From UBA6059 sp040219045 (GTDB lineage: Bacteria > Bacteroidota > Bacteroidia > Cytophagales > Cyclobacteriaceae), in NCBI GenBank assembly GCA_965229505.1, contig OZ245881.1:3906001-3970000 (forward strand): a DNA stretch of 64,000 nucleotides. Reading direction: 5' to 3'. Below are positions 34,548-44,649 of the stretch, in pieces. The position numbers and the translations under genes were made by a program. The notes beneath the pieces are model-generated. The model searched no databases. It was not told the origin of the DNA and worked only from the letters and a program-made list of their open reading frames with translations. Position 1 is the stretch's first letter. Each line of letters begins with the position of its first letter.

Positions 34548-35867
34548 CTAAGTCTTTGACTTTAGATAGGCGTCCAATCGATCAATAGCGACCTGCAGGT
34601 CATCCAAAGGAAAGCAGCTGTACACAATCCTAAACTGACCTTTTGCATCATGCCCAAACCCTTTACCGGGAGTAAGCAGTATGCCCGTCTTTTGATAGAT
34701 GTCCATCCAAAGTGTATCCTCGGCTTCCTGACTTTTTTCCGGTACGAGTCGAGAGAAATCAGCCCAGATAAAAAGGCTACCTGCAGCAGGCACGTAGGGT
34801 ATATCATTTGACTTCAACATGGAGGTAAAGGCACAGTAGGATGCTGTCAGGAGTTCTTGGTTTGTTTTGATGTAGTGCTGAAGAAATCGATCATCATCAA
34901 AGACCATCTGGAACAGCCACTGGGTGTAGTTGGAGACCATATGCGGCGCATTGTAGTTAGTATAGCCGGTGAGGAAATCCTCGTTGAGAGAATAGACCAC
35001 TCCAACTCTGAAGCCTGACGCACCAAAATCTTTAGATAGGGCATACCAGAGATGCAAATAGTCACTTTTTTTACTTTGCATGACCTTAGCGAAAGAGCTG
35101 AATATGGGCTGATGAACATAGTCATCCTTAATCTCAGGATCTGTGGTATTAACCAGAGATAGTCCATAGATTTCATTGACTATGAGGTGTATCTCATGCT
35201 CGATGCAGTAATCGGCTATTGCATTTTGTTGCACAGGAGTATAGACCTGGCCGGTGGGATTGTCAGGCGAGGTTAACACCAGCAGCCTAAATCTTTTGCC
35301 CTGGGATTCAATATCTAGCCGGGCTTTGTCAATCATCGCCAAGGTCAGTGGCGCCCCCTCTACTAGTTCACCCAATGCTGTATGAGTGACAAGATTGTAC
35401 CGCTCTACTCCCGACTTATTGCCGATATCTTGCTTGTAGACAGGGTAGGAAGGTACCGGGAACACTGCCATATCACCCGTATCGCAGAGAATTTGAGTAG
35501 TCATCTCTATGACCGCTGTAGCACCGGCTGATGTGGCAAGGTGCTCAGGGTCGATTGGACACTTGGTCAGATGCCTCTCCATGAAGGCCGCCAACGCTTC
35601 TCGAAAAGGAGGAGCTCCATTGGCGTTAGTATAGCCTGCCACCCACGAGGGAATTTCATTCTCTCGGGTAAGCTCTCCCAGTTTCTTTTTTAACAAAGGC
35701 CATGAGAGCTTGTTTTCGGCCACATTGAGTGGGAATGTCCCCTCAGGATTATCAGTCGGATGATAGAGGTTTTCAAGTGCTTCGAAATAGACTTTGAAGT
35801 CTGATCTTAAGACGGTCTGGGCTGCCATCTGCCCCCTCAGGCTGAGTGATGTTGTGTTGGATGCCAC
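34548..35867 (-). CDS. PLP-dependent aminotransferase, class I/II
   Basis: 439 residues of fold type I. SAGATAVIEM and PVPSYPVYKQDIG shape the cofactor site, SPDNPTGQVYTP and VNEIYG hold the PLP-contacting Asn and Tyr, and YALSKDFGASGFRVG contains the Schiff-base Lys. It resembles 1-aminocyclopropane-1-carboxylate synthase-like aminotransferases. The longest start is a GTG (35867), which preserves an SLSLRGQ segment like the SxRG near the N-terminus of relatives, so I keep it; ATG 35828 is the alternative. The YdeI-like gene ends 18 bases upstream, suggesting one operon. Confidence 0.88.
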   Translation of the reverse strand: MASNTTSLSLRGQMAAQTVLRSDFKVYFEALENLYHPTDNPEGTFPLNVAENKLSWPLLKKKLGELTRENEIPSWVAGYTNANGAPPFREALAAFMERHLTKCPIDPEHLATSAGATAVIEMTTQILCDTGDMAVFPVPSYPVYKQDIGNKSGVERYNLVTHTALGELVEGAPLTLAMIDKARLDIESQGKRFRLLVLTSPDNPTGQVYTPVQQNAIADYCIEHEIHLIVNEIYGLSLVNTTDPEIKDDYVHQPIFSSFAKVMQSKKSDYLHLWYALSKDFGASGFRVGVVYSLNEDFLTGYTNYNAPHMVSNYTQWLFQMVFDDDRFLQHYIKTNQELLTASYCAFTSMLKSNDIPYVPAAGSLFIWADFSRLVPEKSQEAEDTLWMDIYQKTGILLTPGKGFGHDAKGQFRIVYSCFPLDDLQVAIDRLDAYLKSKT

Positions 35868-35884
35868 TTGTTATCTGGTTTTAG

Positions 35885-36406
35885 CTACCGCAATTTACCT
35901 CTTTGGTTATACTCCTTGATCTTTACGTTGAGCGCTTTGAAATCGAGGTTGCCTTGCGCTTCATTGAGATGATCCATGATAGCCAAAGCCTTATTGATTC
36001 TACTATCGGGGTTTTTAACTTTATTGATGATGTAGAGTAAGCTACGCTGCTTACCCATAGTGAGTGCTTTGAAATACTGCGTGCCGGTCTCATCCTGATC
36101 CATGACCACCATCATTTCCTCAGGCATCTCCATACCGTATTCGGAGCGATCTTTCTCAAGATGTACTTTCACCGCATCGCCAGTATTCAGACCGTACTTA
36201 TTGCGAATGCCTTTATTTAGCAAGATGAACCAGTACTCCTTGGAGGCCATAAGGGCACTGTTCATCTTATAGTCTCCCATCAGCGTGCAAATAACACGAC
36301 GATTGTCGCCTTCAATGAATTGCTCGGCTATTTCGGTAGGTACAGGTAAGTGATGTCTCCAAAGCTCTGTGTTGAAGTCGTGGATGATGGAGGTAAATTC
36401 AGCCAT
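35885..36406 (-). CDS. DUF1905/YdeI-like protein
   Basis: 173 residues. The N-terminal half is a small beta-barrel of the DUF1905 type (WRHHLPVPTEIAEQFI, RRVICTLMGDYKMNSALM, YWFILLNKGIRNKYGLNTGDAVKVHL). The C-terminal helical part (FKALTMGKQRSLLYIINKVKNPDSRINKALAIMDHL) matches the YdeI/OmpD-associated repeat, in which a conserved R-I-x-K-A helix follows. Relatives have been linked to bacteriocin resistance, but the mechanism is unknown. No signal peptide. Upstream of the aminotransferase gene on the same strand. Confidence 0.8.
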   Translation of the reverse strand: MAEFTSIIHDFNTELWRHHLPVPTEIAEQFIEGDNRRVICTLMGDYKMNSALMASKEYWFILLNKGIRNKYGLNTGDAVKVHLEKDRSEYGMEMPEEMMVVMDQDETGTQYFKALTMGKQRSLLYIINKVKNPDSRINKALAIMDHLNEAQGNLDFKALNVKIKEYNQRGKLR

Positions 36407-36541
36407 AGGCTAATTTAGCACAAAGTGGGATTTATAGTCTGTCGCTGGAGTGCATTGAATTAGTTTATGTAGCTCATTCATACATCGGTGGTTCTACTAT
36501 GAGATATTGATTTTGATCAGACTTTCGGTGCGAACATCATT

Positions 36542-36551
36542 ATTCCGGTAG
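36542..36551 (+). repeat. Intergenic copy of the TTCYGRTARG repeat (TTCCGGTAGG)
   Basis: A non-coding copy of the dispersed 10-mer, 94 bases upstream of yebC. Here the flanks extend it to ATTCC and GGAAT arms around GGTAG. It lies just before the inverted repeat and -10 element of the yebC promoter region. Confidence 0.5.
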
Positions 36552-36576
36552 GGAATGAACTCGAGTAATTTGGTAT

Positions 36577-36614
36577 CAGTCATGATGATCGAGTCATGAC
36601 TATTTATATTTTTG
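36577..36614 (+). promoter_or_regulatory. Probable yebC promoter with inverted repeat
   Basis: AGTCATGA and TCATGACT form a perfect inverted repeat with an eight-base spacer (36577-36600), where the -33 region would be. TATTTTTG at 36607-36614 matches the Bacteroidota TAnnTTTG element and leaves a leader of roughly 15 bases before the yebC ATG. The repeat could be an operator. Confidence 0.45.
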
Positions 36615-36635
36615 TGGACTCATAAATCTGATACC

Positions 36636-37346
36636 ATGGGAAGAGCATTTGAATATCGTCGAGCAGCAAAGGAGAAGCGTTGGGATAAGATGTCCAAGAT
36701 ATTTCCTAAGCTGGCCAAGGCCATTACGGTAGCGGCTAAAGAGGGCGGGACTGACCCGGAAATGAATGCAAAACTGCGCACGGCTATCCAAAATGCCAAG
36801 GCGGAGAATATGCCCAAAGACAACATTGAGAATGCCATCAAGCGGGCGGAGGGCAAGGATGCGGCAGAGTACACAGAGGTCAACTATGAGGGCAAAGGGC
36901 CACATGGTGTGTTGGTCTTTGTGGAATGCGCTACCGATAATACAACGCGTACTGTGGCTAATGTCAAGGCTTACTTCAGCAAAGCCGGTGGAGGTGTGGT
37001 CCCCAATGGTTCGCTTGAGTTCATGTTTGATCGCAAGGCCACATTCGAATTCGACAAGACGGATGAGATGGACCTTGAAGAGATGGAGCTGGAGATGATC
37101 GACGCAGGGCTAGAAGAGATCGAAGAGAATGAAGGCCGTGTCTACGTGACGGCTGACTATACCAATTTTGGTACGCTATCAAAGGCATTTGAGGAAATGA
37201 ATATTGAAGTGGATAAGGCGCTGCTTCAGCGGTTTCCTACAACTCCCGTGGAGTTTTCCGACGAGCAGATGGAAGAGATTAGCAAAATGATCGATAAAAT
37301 CGAAGATGACGATGATGTGCAGGCGGTTTATACTAATATCGCCTAG
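36636..37346 (+). CDS. yebC: YebC/PmpR-family protein
   Basis: 236 residues. The opening MGRAFEYRRAAKEKRWDKMSK followed by FPKLAKAITVAAKEGG and NMPKDNIENAIKRAEG is diagnostic of the family. YebC proteins were long called transcriptional regulators; recent work places relatives at ribosomes stalled on polyproline. Three domains are visible: an N-terminal helical bundle (1-80), then two alpha/beta lobes ending in DDVQAVYTNI. I start at ATG 36636, the family start; the frame is open slightly upstream from a TTG. It is followed by an inverted-repeat hairpin. Confidence 0.96.
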   Translation: MGRAFEYRRAAKEKRWDKMSKIFPKLAKAITVAAKEGGTDPEMNAKLRTAIQNAKAENMPKDNIENAIKRAEGKDAAEYTEVNYEGKGPHGVLVFVECATDNTTRTVANVKAYFSKAGGGVVPNGSLEFMFDRKATFEFDKTDEMDLEEMELEMIDAGLEEIEENEGRVYVTADYTNFGTLSKAFEEMNIEVDKALLQRFPTTPVEFSDEQMEEISKMIDKIEDDDDVQAVYTNIA

Positions 37347-37353
37347 TTTAATT

Positions 37354-37392
37354 GACAATGGATAATTGAGGATTGAAACACTATCCATTGTC
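37354..37392 (+). terminator. Inverted repeat after yebC
   Basis: GACAATGGATA (37354-37364) and TATCCATTGTC (37382-37392) are exact complements with a 17-base loop. A T-run follows at about 37407-37415. It probably terminates yebC transcription before the symporter gene. The sequence resembles dispersed TTGACAATGGATAATTGA-type repeats, so it may be a mobile-repeat remnant. Confidence 0.5.
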
Positions 37393-37418
37393 AGTTATCC
37401 ATTAACCATTTTTTTGCC

Positions 37419-39161
<1,743 letters not shown>

Positions 39162-40178
39162 ATGAACCTATCGCAAAATGAGTCATTGCGCCCATTCAAC
39201 ACTTTTGGGCTGGATCAACAGGCAAAACTGTTTGGCAGATTTAGCGATGTGGAGTCATTGATCGGTTTTATAGAGACGGATTTTTTGGAAAGCAGACCAC
39301 TGCTTCTCTTAGGTGGTGGCTCCAATATCCTGCTCACACGTGATTTTGAAGGGGTGGTGCTGAAAAACGAGATCACGGGTATTAGCGTCATTAAGGAAAA
39401 TGACGAGCATATCTGGGTCAGTGTAGGCGCAGGTGAGAACTGGCACTCCTTTGTACTTCACGCTATCGCAAATGGCTGGGCGGGAATCGAGAATCTATCA
39501 TTGATACCGGGGACGGTAGGTGCCGCCCCAATGCAGAATATTGGTGCTTATGGCGTGGAGATCAAGCAAGTCTTCAACTCACTGGAGGCAGTAGCGCTCA
39601 AAGATGGGAGTCGGCACATGTTTACCGCATCCGACTGTGAGTTTGGCTATCGGGAGAGCATCTTCAAGACGAGTGCAAAAGGCGAGTATGTCATTACCGC
39701 GGTTAACTTGAGACTAAATAAACAGCCTACATTTAACACCAGCTATGGGGCTATCTCTGACACCCTATCGGAAATGGGAGTAGAGGAGCTGTCTATTAAA
39801 GCTGTATCCGATGCGGTGATCAGGATCCGCCAGAGCAAACTGCCTGATCCGGCCGAGATTGGTAATGCAGGCAGCTTCTTCAAGAATCCAACAATATCTA
39901 AAGGTCAATTTGATAAAGTGAAAGCCGAGTATCCTGATATGCCTGGATATGAGGTTGACGCAACTCAGACTAAAGTCCCCGCAGGCTGGCTCATCCAGCA
40001 ATGTGGCTGGAAGGGCTTCAGAGATGGGGACATTGGTGTACATAAGCATCAGGCATTAGTGCTGGTCAACTATGGTCAGGGCAAGGGACGAGACATCTTC
40101 AAACTGGCGCTCGCTATCCAGGCTTCAGTAATGCAGAAGTTTGGGATTAGTATAGTACCTGAGGTGAATGTGGTGTGA
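39162..40178 (+). CDS. murB: UDP-N-acetylenolpyruvoylglucosamine reductase
   Basis: 338 residues. MurB reduces UDP-GlcNAc-enolpyruvate to UDP-MurNAc with NADPH and FAD, the second committed step of peptidoglycan synthesis. FAD-binding segments LLLLGGGSNILL and IENLSLIPGTVGAAPMQNIGAYG are visible, together with GYRESIFK (catalytic Arg), NAGSFFKNP with the catalytic Ser, and the C-terminal Glu in ISIVPEVNVV. The large C-terminal domain and lack of a shortened form mark it as type I, as in E. coli. TAG-ATG contact with the symporter gene gives translational coupling. Confidence 0.97.
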   Translation: MNLSQNESLRPFNTFGLDQQAKLFGRFSDVESLIGFIETDFLESRPLLLLGGGSNILLTRDFEGVVLKNEITGISVIKENDEHIWVSVGAGENWHSFVLHAIANGWAGIENLSLIPGTVGAAPMQNIGAYGVEIKQVFNSLEAVALKDGSRHMFTASDCEFGYRESIFKTSAKGEYVITAVNLRLNKQPTFNTSYGAISDTLSEMGVEELSIKAVSDAVIRIRQSKLPDPAEIGNAGSFFKNPTISKGQFDKVKAEYPDMPGYEVDATQTKVPAGWLIQQCGWKGFRDGDIGVHKHQALVLVNYGQGKGRDIFKLALAIQASVMQKFGISIVPEVNVV

Positions 40179-40204
40179 GTAGATCTTTATTAAGAAGCGA
40201 TAAT

Positions 40205-40732
40205 ATGGAAAGGGCTAATGTGTTGAAAGCCCATATAATAAGCCTGTCCTTGTTATCGTGGGCCACAATAAGTTGCATCAGACTGGATAGCTATGAGGTA
40301 AACATGTTTACAATAGATGACAGTTTAATAGAATATGATACTTTGGGAGAGACAACTGATGAAGTGCTGAGATTCATTTATAGATTAGATACTCTACTCA
40401 GTTCGTCTAAGAGTGGTCACGAAGATTTAACATGGACAATTAATAAGTCATTTGGTGATAGTTTAAAATCATTCACAATAATTCAATCCGAACCTAAGTT
40501 TAAATTTGATTATCAAGTATTCTACTATAGAAATAAAGTGCTTTTTATAAGCATTCCTGATGGCCCAGTATATCGCCTAGTGAGAAATTCGCATTGCAAC
40601 TTTGGTATATGCGAGGAAGAAAGTTTTGAGAAGGTCCATTCATCAATTGACTCGTTACGTTTTCCAAATACATATTACGATTATATTGATGAAAACATGT
40701 TTGTGGTCGATTCTCTACGGATTGAACTATGA
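40205..40732 (+). CDS. AT-rich orphan lipoprotein-like gene (175 aa)
   Basis: A small protein with a hydrophobic leader and a possible lipobox (ATISC), then an acidic, Ser/Asp-rich domain with two Cys close together (NSHCNFGICEE). I do not recognise it. Codon use is visibly more AT-rich (many ATA, TTA, AAT) than in the neighbouring murB and arsS genes, suggesting recent acquisition or relaxed selection. I choose the ATG at 40205; a GTG at 40175 overlapping the murB stop would add ten residues. Confidence 0.55.
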   Translation: MERANVLKAHIISLSLLSWATISCIRLDSYEVNMFTIDDSLIEYDTLGETTDEVLRFIYRLDTLLSSSKSGHEDLTWTINKSFGDSLKSFTIIQSEPKFKFDYQVFYYRNKVLFISIPDGPVYRLVRNSHCNFGICEEESFEKVHSSIDSLRFPNTYYDYIDENMFVVDSLRIEL

Positions 40733-40770
40733 TTAGAACCGGAAGTAGTTAATTGACTTGTTAGAGGACA

Positions 40771-41427
40771 TCAAGGTTTGATGTTAGTGGTTTCTAAACC
40801 CTGACTCAACCTCCTGCCATCCAACATCACGTAAGTTATACTTAGATTATGGCTCAGACTCTGATCAGGCGCCTTATCAAAAGTAAAGAGCAAATCCTGG
40901 TTATCTACTTCAAAACCGAGGATCACCGAGGGTATCGGCAGGCCATCTTTGAAAGTCGCTCGACGGATGGAGATGATATCGTGTAAGTTAGTCCCGGCAG
41001 GATGCCCCGCATCATAGTCCGTATCTGAAATGATTTCCACATCCTCCAGGGCTTCAAAGGAAGTGGAAGGTGAGCAGGCCATGAGGAAATTAAGTCCCCA
41101 ACCAGCTTTGGTGTCACGGTTAAGTGAAATGCCATCAATAGTATTCGCCGTACGGATGGCCAGGCTGTCGAAGCGAATTCCCACTGATGAAGGCTGGTAC
41201 GATTCTATTTCATACAAATCGACCTGATCATTGAAAGCTTCTTCCCCGGTGATACGTACCAGGTCAGCTGAGAATGACACAAGTCGAAACTGGACGGGTT
41301 CAGCATCACATTCTACTGAGCCACAAGATTCGATTATACTTCCCACTACCACCAACAGCATGAGAACTACATAAGAGTATAGGAATTTATACCAACGTGC
41401 CAGGAGCATTTGTTTAGTGCCGATCAT
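40771..41427 (-). CDS. Lipoprotein (possibly DUF5034-like), paralogue of 493..1143
   Basis: 218 residues, with a membrane-spanning leader ending in IIESC, a plausible lipobox. The mature part is beta-rich. The segment VEIISDTDYDAGHPAGTNL aligns with the equivalent region of the protein at 493..1143, and both follow it with a short I..IR/VR helix start. The end of the protein (LSITYVMLDGRRL) also matches its paralogue's VTVVHLNERKY. Not linked to the arsenosugar genes by function as far as I can see. No recognised activity. Confidence 0.72.
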   Translation of the reverse strand: MIGTKQMLLARWYKFLYSYVVLMLLVVVGSIIESCGSVECDAEPVQFRLVSFSADLVRITGEEAFNDQVDLYEIESYQPSSVGIRFDSLAIRTANTIDGISLNRDTKAGWGLNFLMACSPSTSFEALEDVEIISDTDYDAGHPAGTNLHDIISIRRATFKDGLPIPSVILGFEVDNQDLLFTFDKAPDQSLSHNLSITYVMLDGRRLSQGLETTNIKP

Positions 41428-41505
41428 GTCACAAAGGTAGTATTAAGCTGATTTTGAATGATCATTCTTCAACTTATGATTTTGATCCTGATGCGTTGAA
41501 AGCAC

Positions 41506-42555
41506 TCAGGTAGTCGCCCCTCCACAACTTGATCCGGCACCCGCCGTGCAGCCGTAGCAGTGCTGATTGATTTTGATTGTACGTTTGTTCAGCGACTTAA
41601 TATCAAATTCAGATATGTGTTGATTGGGATGATCTAACTTCATCTCCAGCATCTGGTTGAAATCACAATCATATAAATAGCCATCCCAGCCCACGCTCAG
41701 CGTATTTCGACACATGACACCCGTAGCAGCCGACGCATTAAAGGCATTGGCCAGCTCCGTCATGTAGTCTTGATAATTACCGCTATTGATAAGGTAATCG
41801 AGGAATCGACTCACAGGTAGATTGGTGATGCTAAATAGGTTGTTGAAGTCTATGTCATATCCACTCTTCAGTTTGTCTTTAAACTGCTTCTCAAGATCCA
41901 TCTGATCTCCGGGCAAGAATGCCCCCGACGGATTATATACCAGGTCAAGCTTTAGTTCACTGTCTGGTAGACCGTAACCCACCTCATTGAGTAGCTTCAA
42001 CGCACGAATTGATTGGTCAAATACTCCCGTTCCCCGTTGTGCATCTGTCCGTTTAGAACTGAAGTAGGGAAGGGAAGATACGACATTGACCTTGTGCTGT
42101 TTGTAAAATTCCGGTAGGTCATAGTATTTAGGATTAGCCACGATGATCGTGAGATTGCAACGCACAATGATGCTTTTACCAATGGCTGAGAGTTCCTCTA
42201 CAAACCATCTGAAATCCGGATTCATTTCAGGTGCCCCGCCGGTTAGGTCAACGGTTTTGATGTCCGTCCCGGCTAACGCATCTATACATTGAGCCATCGT
42301 TTCCCGAGTCATAATTTCTTTACGATCCGGACCAGCATCCACATGACAGTGCTTGCACACCTGGTTGCACATCTTACCAATATTGACCTGGAAAATGTCG
42401 ATTCCGGTAGGCTTCAATGGATAGAGACCAATGGATTCCAACCTCTCCTGAAATGATGAGATACCCAGCCCTTCGTGATCATCAAGGGTGTCAAGTTGTG
42501 CCTGAGCTTTCGACAGCTCGTGCTTTCGCCTTTGTAAAGATTGAATGCTACTCAT
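41506..42555 (-). CDS. arsS: Arsenosugar biosynthesis radical SAM protein ArsS
   Basis: 349 residues. Radical SAM signature CxxxCxxC (Cys63, Cys67, Cys70 in MCNQVCKHC) binds the 4Fe-4S cluster and SAM. The DLTGGAPEMNPDFRW strand supports SAM binding. The C-terminal extension with CRNTLSVGWDGYLYDCDFNQML and CYGCTAGAGSSCGG is specific to ArsS. ArsS converts a methylated arsenical plus SAM into the 5'-deoxyadenosyl arsenical on the arsenosugar pathway. One base separates its ATG from the stop of the carboxymuconolactone-decarboxylase-like gene, so they are one operon. The methyltransferase arsM is not in the window. Confidence 0.94.
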   Translation of the reverse strand: MSSIQSLQRRKHELSKAQAQLDTLDDHEGLGISSFQERLESIGLYPLKPTGIDIFQVNIGKMCNQVCKHCHVDAGPDRKEIMTRETMAQCIDALAGTDIKTVDLTGGAPEMNPDFRWFVEELSAIGKSIIVRCNLTIIVANPKYYDLPEFYKQHKVNVVSSLPYFSSKRTDAQRGTGVFDQSIRALKLLNEVGYGLPDSELKLDLVYNPSGAFLPGDQMDLEKQFKDKLKSGYDIDFNNLFSITNLPVSRFLDYLINSGNYQDYMTELANAFNASAATGVMCRNTLSVGWDGYLYDCDFNQMLEMKLDHPNQHISEFDIKSLNKRTIKINQHCYGCTAGAGSSCGGATT

Positions 42556-42556
42556 G

Positions 42557-42892
42557 CTACATCGTCTTTTCTTCGACCTGATTCATCATTTGTACGCCGT
42601 GTACGAGCGTTGCGCCACCTCTGATAGCTGCAGCCACATGTATAGCTTCCATCATTTGTTCCTCGTCTACACCTTTTTTGAGGGTATCTCCGGTGTACGC
42701 GTCGATGCAGTAAGGACATTGTATGGCGTGTGCTACCGCAAGTGCGATGAGTGCTTTCTCACGTTTTGTAAGAGCACCTTCTTCAAAAACACTACCGTAA
42801 TAGCTGAAGAATTTATCTCCTAGTTCTTTCTGCCACTCCGTGATGTTACCGAATTTGTTAAGGTCTTCTTTGTTGTAGTATGTGTCTTTCAT
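42557..42892 (-). CDS. Arsenosugar-associated AhpD-like (carboxymuconolactone decarboxylase family) protein
   Basis: 111 residues, the small helical AhpD fold. The redox pair CPYC (Cys59, Cys62) followed by a His-poor IDAYTGDTLKKGV segment is typical of the arsenosugar-linked subgroup. AhpD-like proteins use this pair as a thiol peroxidase or disulfide reductant. In arsenosugar clusters it is thought to handle arsenic redox or thiol intermediates; that role is an inference. Directly upstream of arsS with one base between. Confidence 0.88.
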   Translation of the reverse strand: MKDTYYNKEDLNKFGNITEWQKELGDKFFSYYGSVFEEGALTKREKALIALAVAHAIQCPYCIDAYTGDTLKKGVDEEQMMEAIHVAAAIRGGATLVHGVQMMNQVEEKTM

Positions 42893-42980
42893 GGTCTGAT
42901 TCTATTATTGGGAAGTAATGGACTGGACACACTGCATAGCAATGTGTGTGATGAAAACAATATTGAAAGGATGTAAGGGC

Positions 42981-43661
42981 CTAGATGGAGAGTGCCTTTG
43001 GAGGTGCTCTTAGACCCACATTGACTTGACAGTCAAAACAAAAGAATAGAATCCTGAGGTCGGTAATGAAGTCAGCACGGCAAATTGAAGCTAATAATCT
43101 CCTGATACTGGCAATCGATCTTGAGATCAACCGGAGATCAGTCCAATCATTTATGTCACCTACCTGCTCAAGTTCGTGGTAGGTTTGACAAAAATCCCTC
43201 AGATCACTAAGCAGATGTTTTGTTTGCCAGCGCAGGTTTTGAAATTGTCCCTTTCTAAAGCTGTGGTAGGTGAGCCCTATGAGGTATGCGCCACTTCGAA
43301 AGTCAGGACCAATAACATTTTCCCCATTGGACAAGCTTCTTGATAGCTGATCCCAATTGACATGATCAAGACTAGCTGCATCATTGCCAATACATATCAC
43401 AGCGTCATAGCCTTTTGAGAAAACAGTCTGGAAAGCATTGGATATCCTTTCACCAAAAGTGTCACCGAACTGCTGTTGCTCGTCAATCTGATAAACAGGG
43501 AGGCCGGATTGACGTGCACATTGAAGGGCTCTCGTCGCGAGTGCCTTGGTCATTTGTGCGTTCTTCGACCGTCCTTTGCCCTTTAGTAGGTTTTTGGCTT
43601 TAGCATCGATCACGTATGATCGGCTAAAAAATAAGATGGCGGTTCCAAGACCTTGACGCAT
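42981..43661 (-). CDS. DUF2064 (CofC-like) nucleotidyl/glycosyltransferase-type protein
   Basis: 226 residues. The region RISNAFQTVFSKGYDAVICIGNDAASLD is the conserved core of DUF2064, a Rossmann-like relative of nucleotide-sugar transferases and CofC. Members occur in arsenosugar clusters beside arsS, where they are proposed to act in sugar attachment. It lies 88 bases upstream of the AhpD-like gene on the same strand, so the three probably form one transcription unit. The C-terminal helical part (about 140-226) with a FFCFDC motif is unusual and not recognised. Confidence 0.78.
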   Translation of the reverse strand: MRQGLGTAILFFSRSYVIDAKAKNLLKGKGRSKNAQMTKALATRALQCARQSGLPVYQIDEQQQFGDTFGERISNAFQTVFSKGYDAVICIGNDAASLDHVNWDQLSRSLSNGENVIGPDFRSGAYLIGLTYHSFRKGQFQNLRWQTKHLLSDLRDFCQTYHELEQVGDINDWTDLRLISRSIASIRRLLASICRADFITDLRILFFCFDCQVNVGLRAPPKALSI

Positions 43662-43858
43662 ATTTCAAAGAAAGTCAATCATTTTCATAATTGATCACCT
43701 ATTCATGTCATTCGACCGAAGTGTATCAGCCACGTCAATTGGTAGCCATGGTACCTTGGTGTTGGTAAAGCAGCTGCTTATTTAAGGGCCTCATCAGTAA
43801 AAATTGTGAAATTCAGCAGCTCATTATCCCAACCTCAGGAGTTCATCATTAGATTTTG

Positions 43859-44314
43859 TCACTCGTACATCAAGGTGATGAGTTCAGCCACGCATGCGGG
43901 TTTCTTTGAACCTTCGATGTGTACGGTACATTCCGTAGAGACATTCATACCCCTATCGATGGCCTTAGTGCTTACCAGTTTTACCGATAGGTAAATACTG
44001 CTATTCACCACTACCGGCGACATGAACCTCACCTTATCGGAACCGTAGTTGACAGCCATTTTGACTGATGAAACAGAGAAGACCTGACTGATGAGATGGG
44101 GGATGAGCGACAGGGTAAGATAACCATGAGCAATAGTCGTCTTGAATGGAGAGTCCAGTGCCGCCTTCTCAGGTTGTGTATGTACCCACTGTTCATCAAG
44201 GGTGACTTTGGCAAAGTCATTGATACGCTCTTGTGTAATCTTAAACTTCGGACTCTGCCCAATTTCTTCACCAACAGCGGCTGACAGATTAGTAAGATTC
44301 TCAAATTTTCTCAT
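43859..44314 (-). CDS. MaoC-like (R)-specific enoyl-CoA hydratase
   Basis: 151 residues, a single hot-dog domain. The hydratase motif is intact: Asp in FAKVTLDEQWVH, with a His further along in IAHGYLTLSLIPHL. These residues activate water to hydrate trans-2-enoyl-CoA to (R)-3-hydroxyacyl-CoA, a step that feeds polyhydroxyalkanoate or fatty-acid metabolism. I start at the second Met, ATG 44314; the first codon of the longer frame is GTG. The perfect inverted repeat at 44331-44351, close before the start, is a likely operator. Confidence 0.9.
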   Translation of the reverse strand: MRKFENLTNLSAAVGEEIGQSPKFKITQERINDFAKVTLDEQWVHTQPEKAALDSPFKTTIAHGYLTLSLIPHLISQVFSVSSVKMAVNYGSDKVRFMSPVVVNSSIYLSVKLVSTKAIDRGMNVSTECTVHIEGSKKPACVAELITLMYE

Positions 44315-44649
44315 CACTAGATTTTTGGTAATGGTAAACTTACTTTACCATATTTAAAAGACTGTGTCATATTGACCATTGATATTGTTTCATATTGAGA
44401 CGATCTCCATTTACTTTTATTCATTATATTTCTGATAATCAGATCTTTAAATAAATGGCATGGCGCTTGACTTTGTGTTGTAAAATGACCGATGATGCTT
44501 AATTATTTATCGGTAAGATCTCCAAGGGTCTTAAGATTAGAGGCCTGGTTATTTTACTGATTTCATTTTGAGTGCATTTTCTACTTTAGGTCAGCTCTAG
44601 ATGAAAAGAACTTCTCCCAAGCCGGTCAATTAACATAAACACTAATAAC
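44315..44649. other. Divergent promoter region between the MaoC-like hydratase gene and the permease gene
   Basis: 335 bases without a gene. It contains the inverted repeat at 44331-44351, a 13-base palindrome TCTGAT-A-ATCAGA at 44431-44443, and AT-rich sequence. No tRNA or other RNA gene was recognised. Confidence 0.5.
44331..44351. promoter_or_regulatory. Operator-like inverted repeat upstream of the MaoC-like gene
   Basis: ATGGTAAA and TTTACCAT are exact complements with a five-base spacer, 16 bases upstream of the start codon. The size and position fit a TetR/FadR-type repressor site for fatty-acid metabolism, but no such regulator gene is nearby. Confidence 0.45.
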
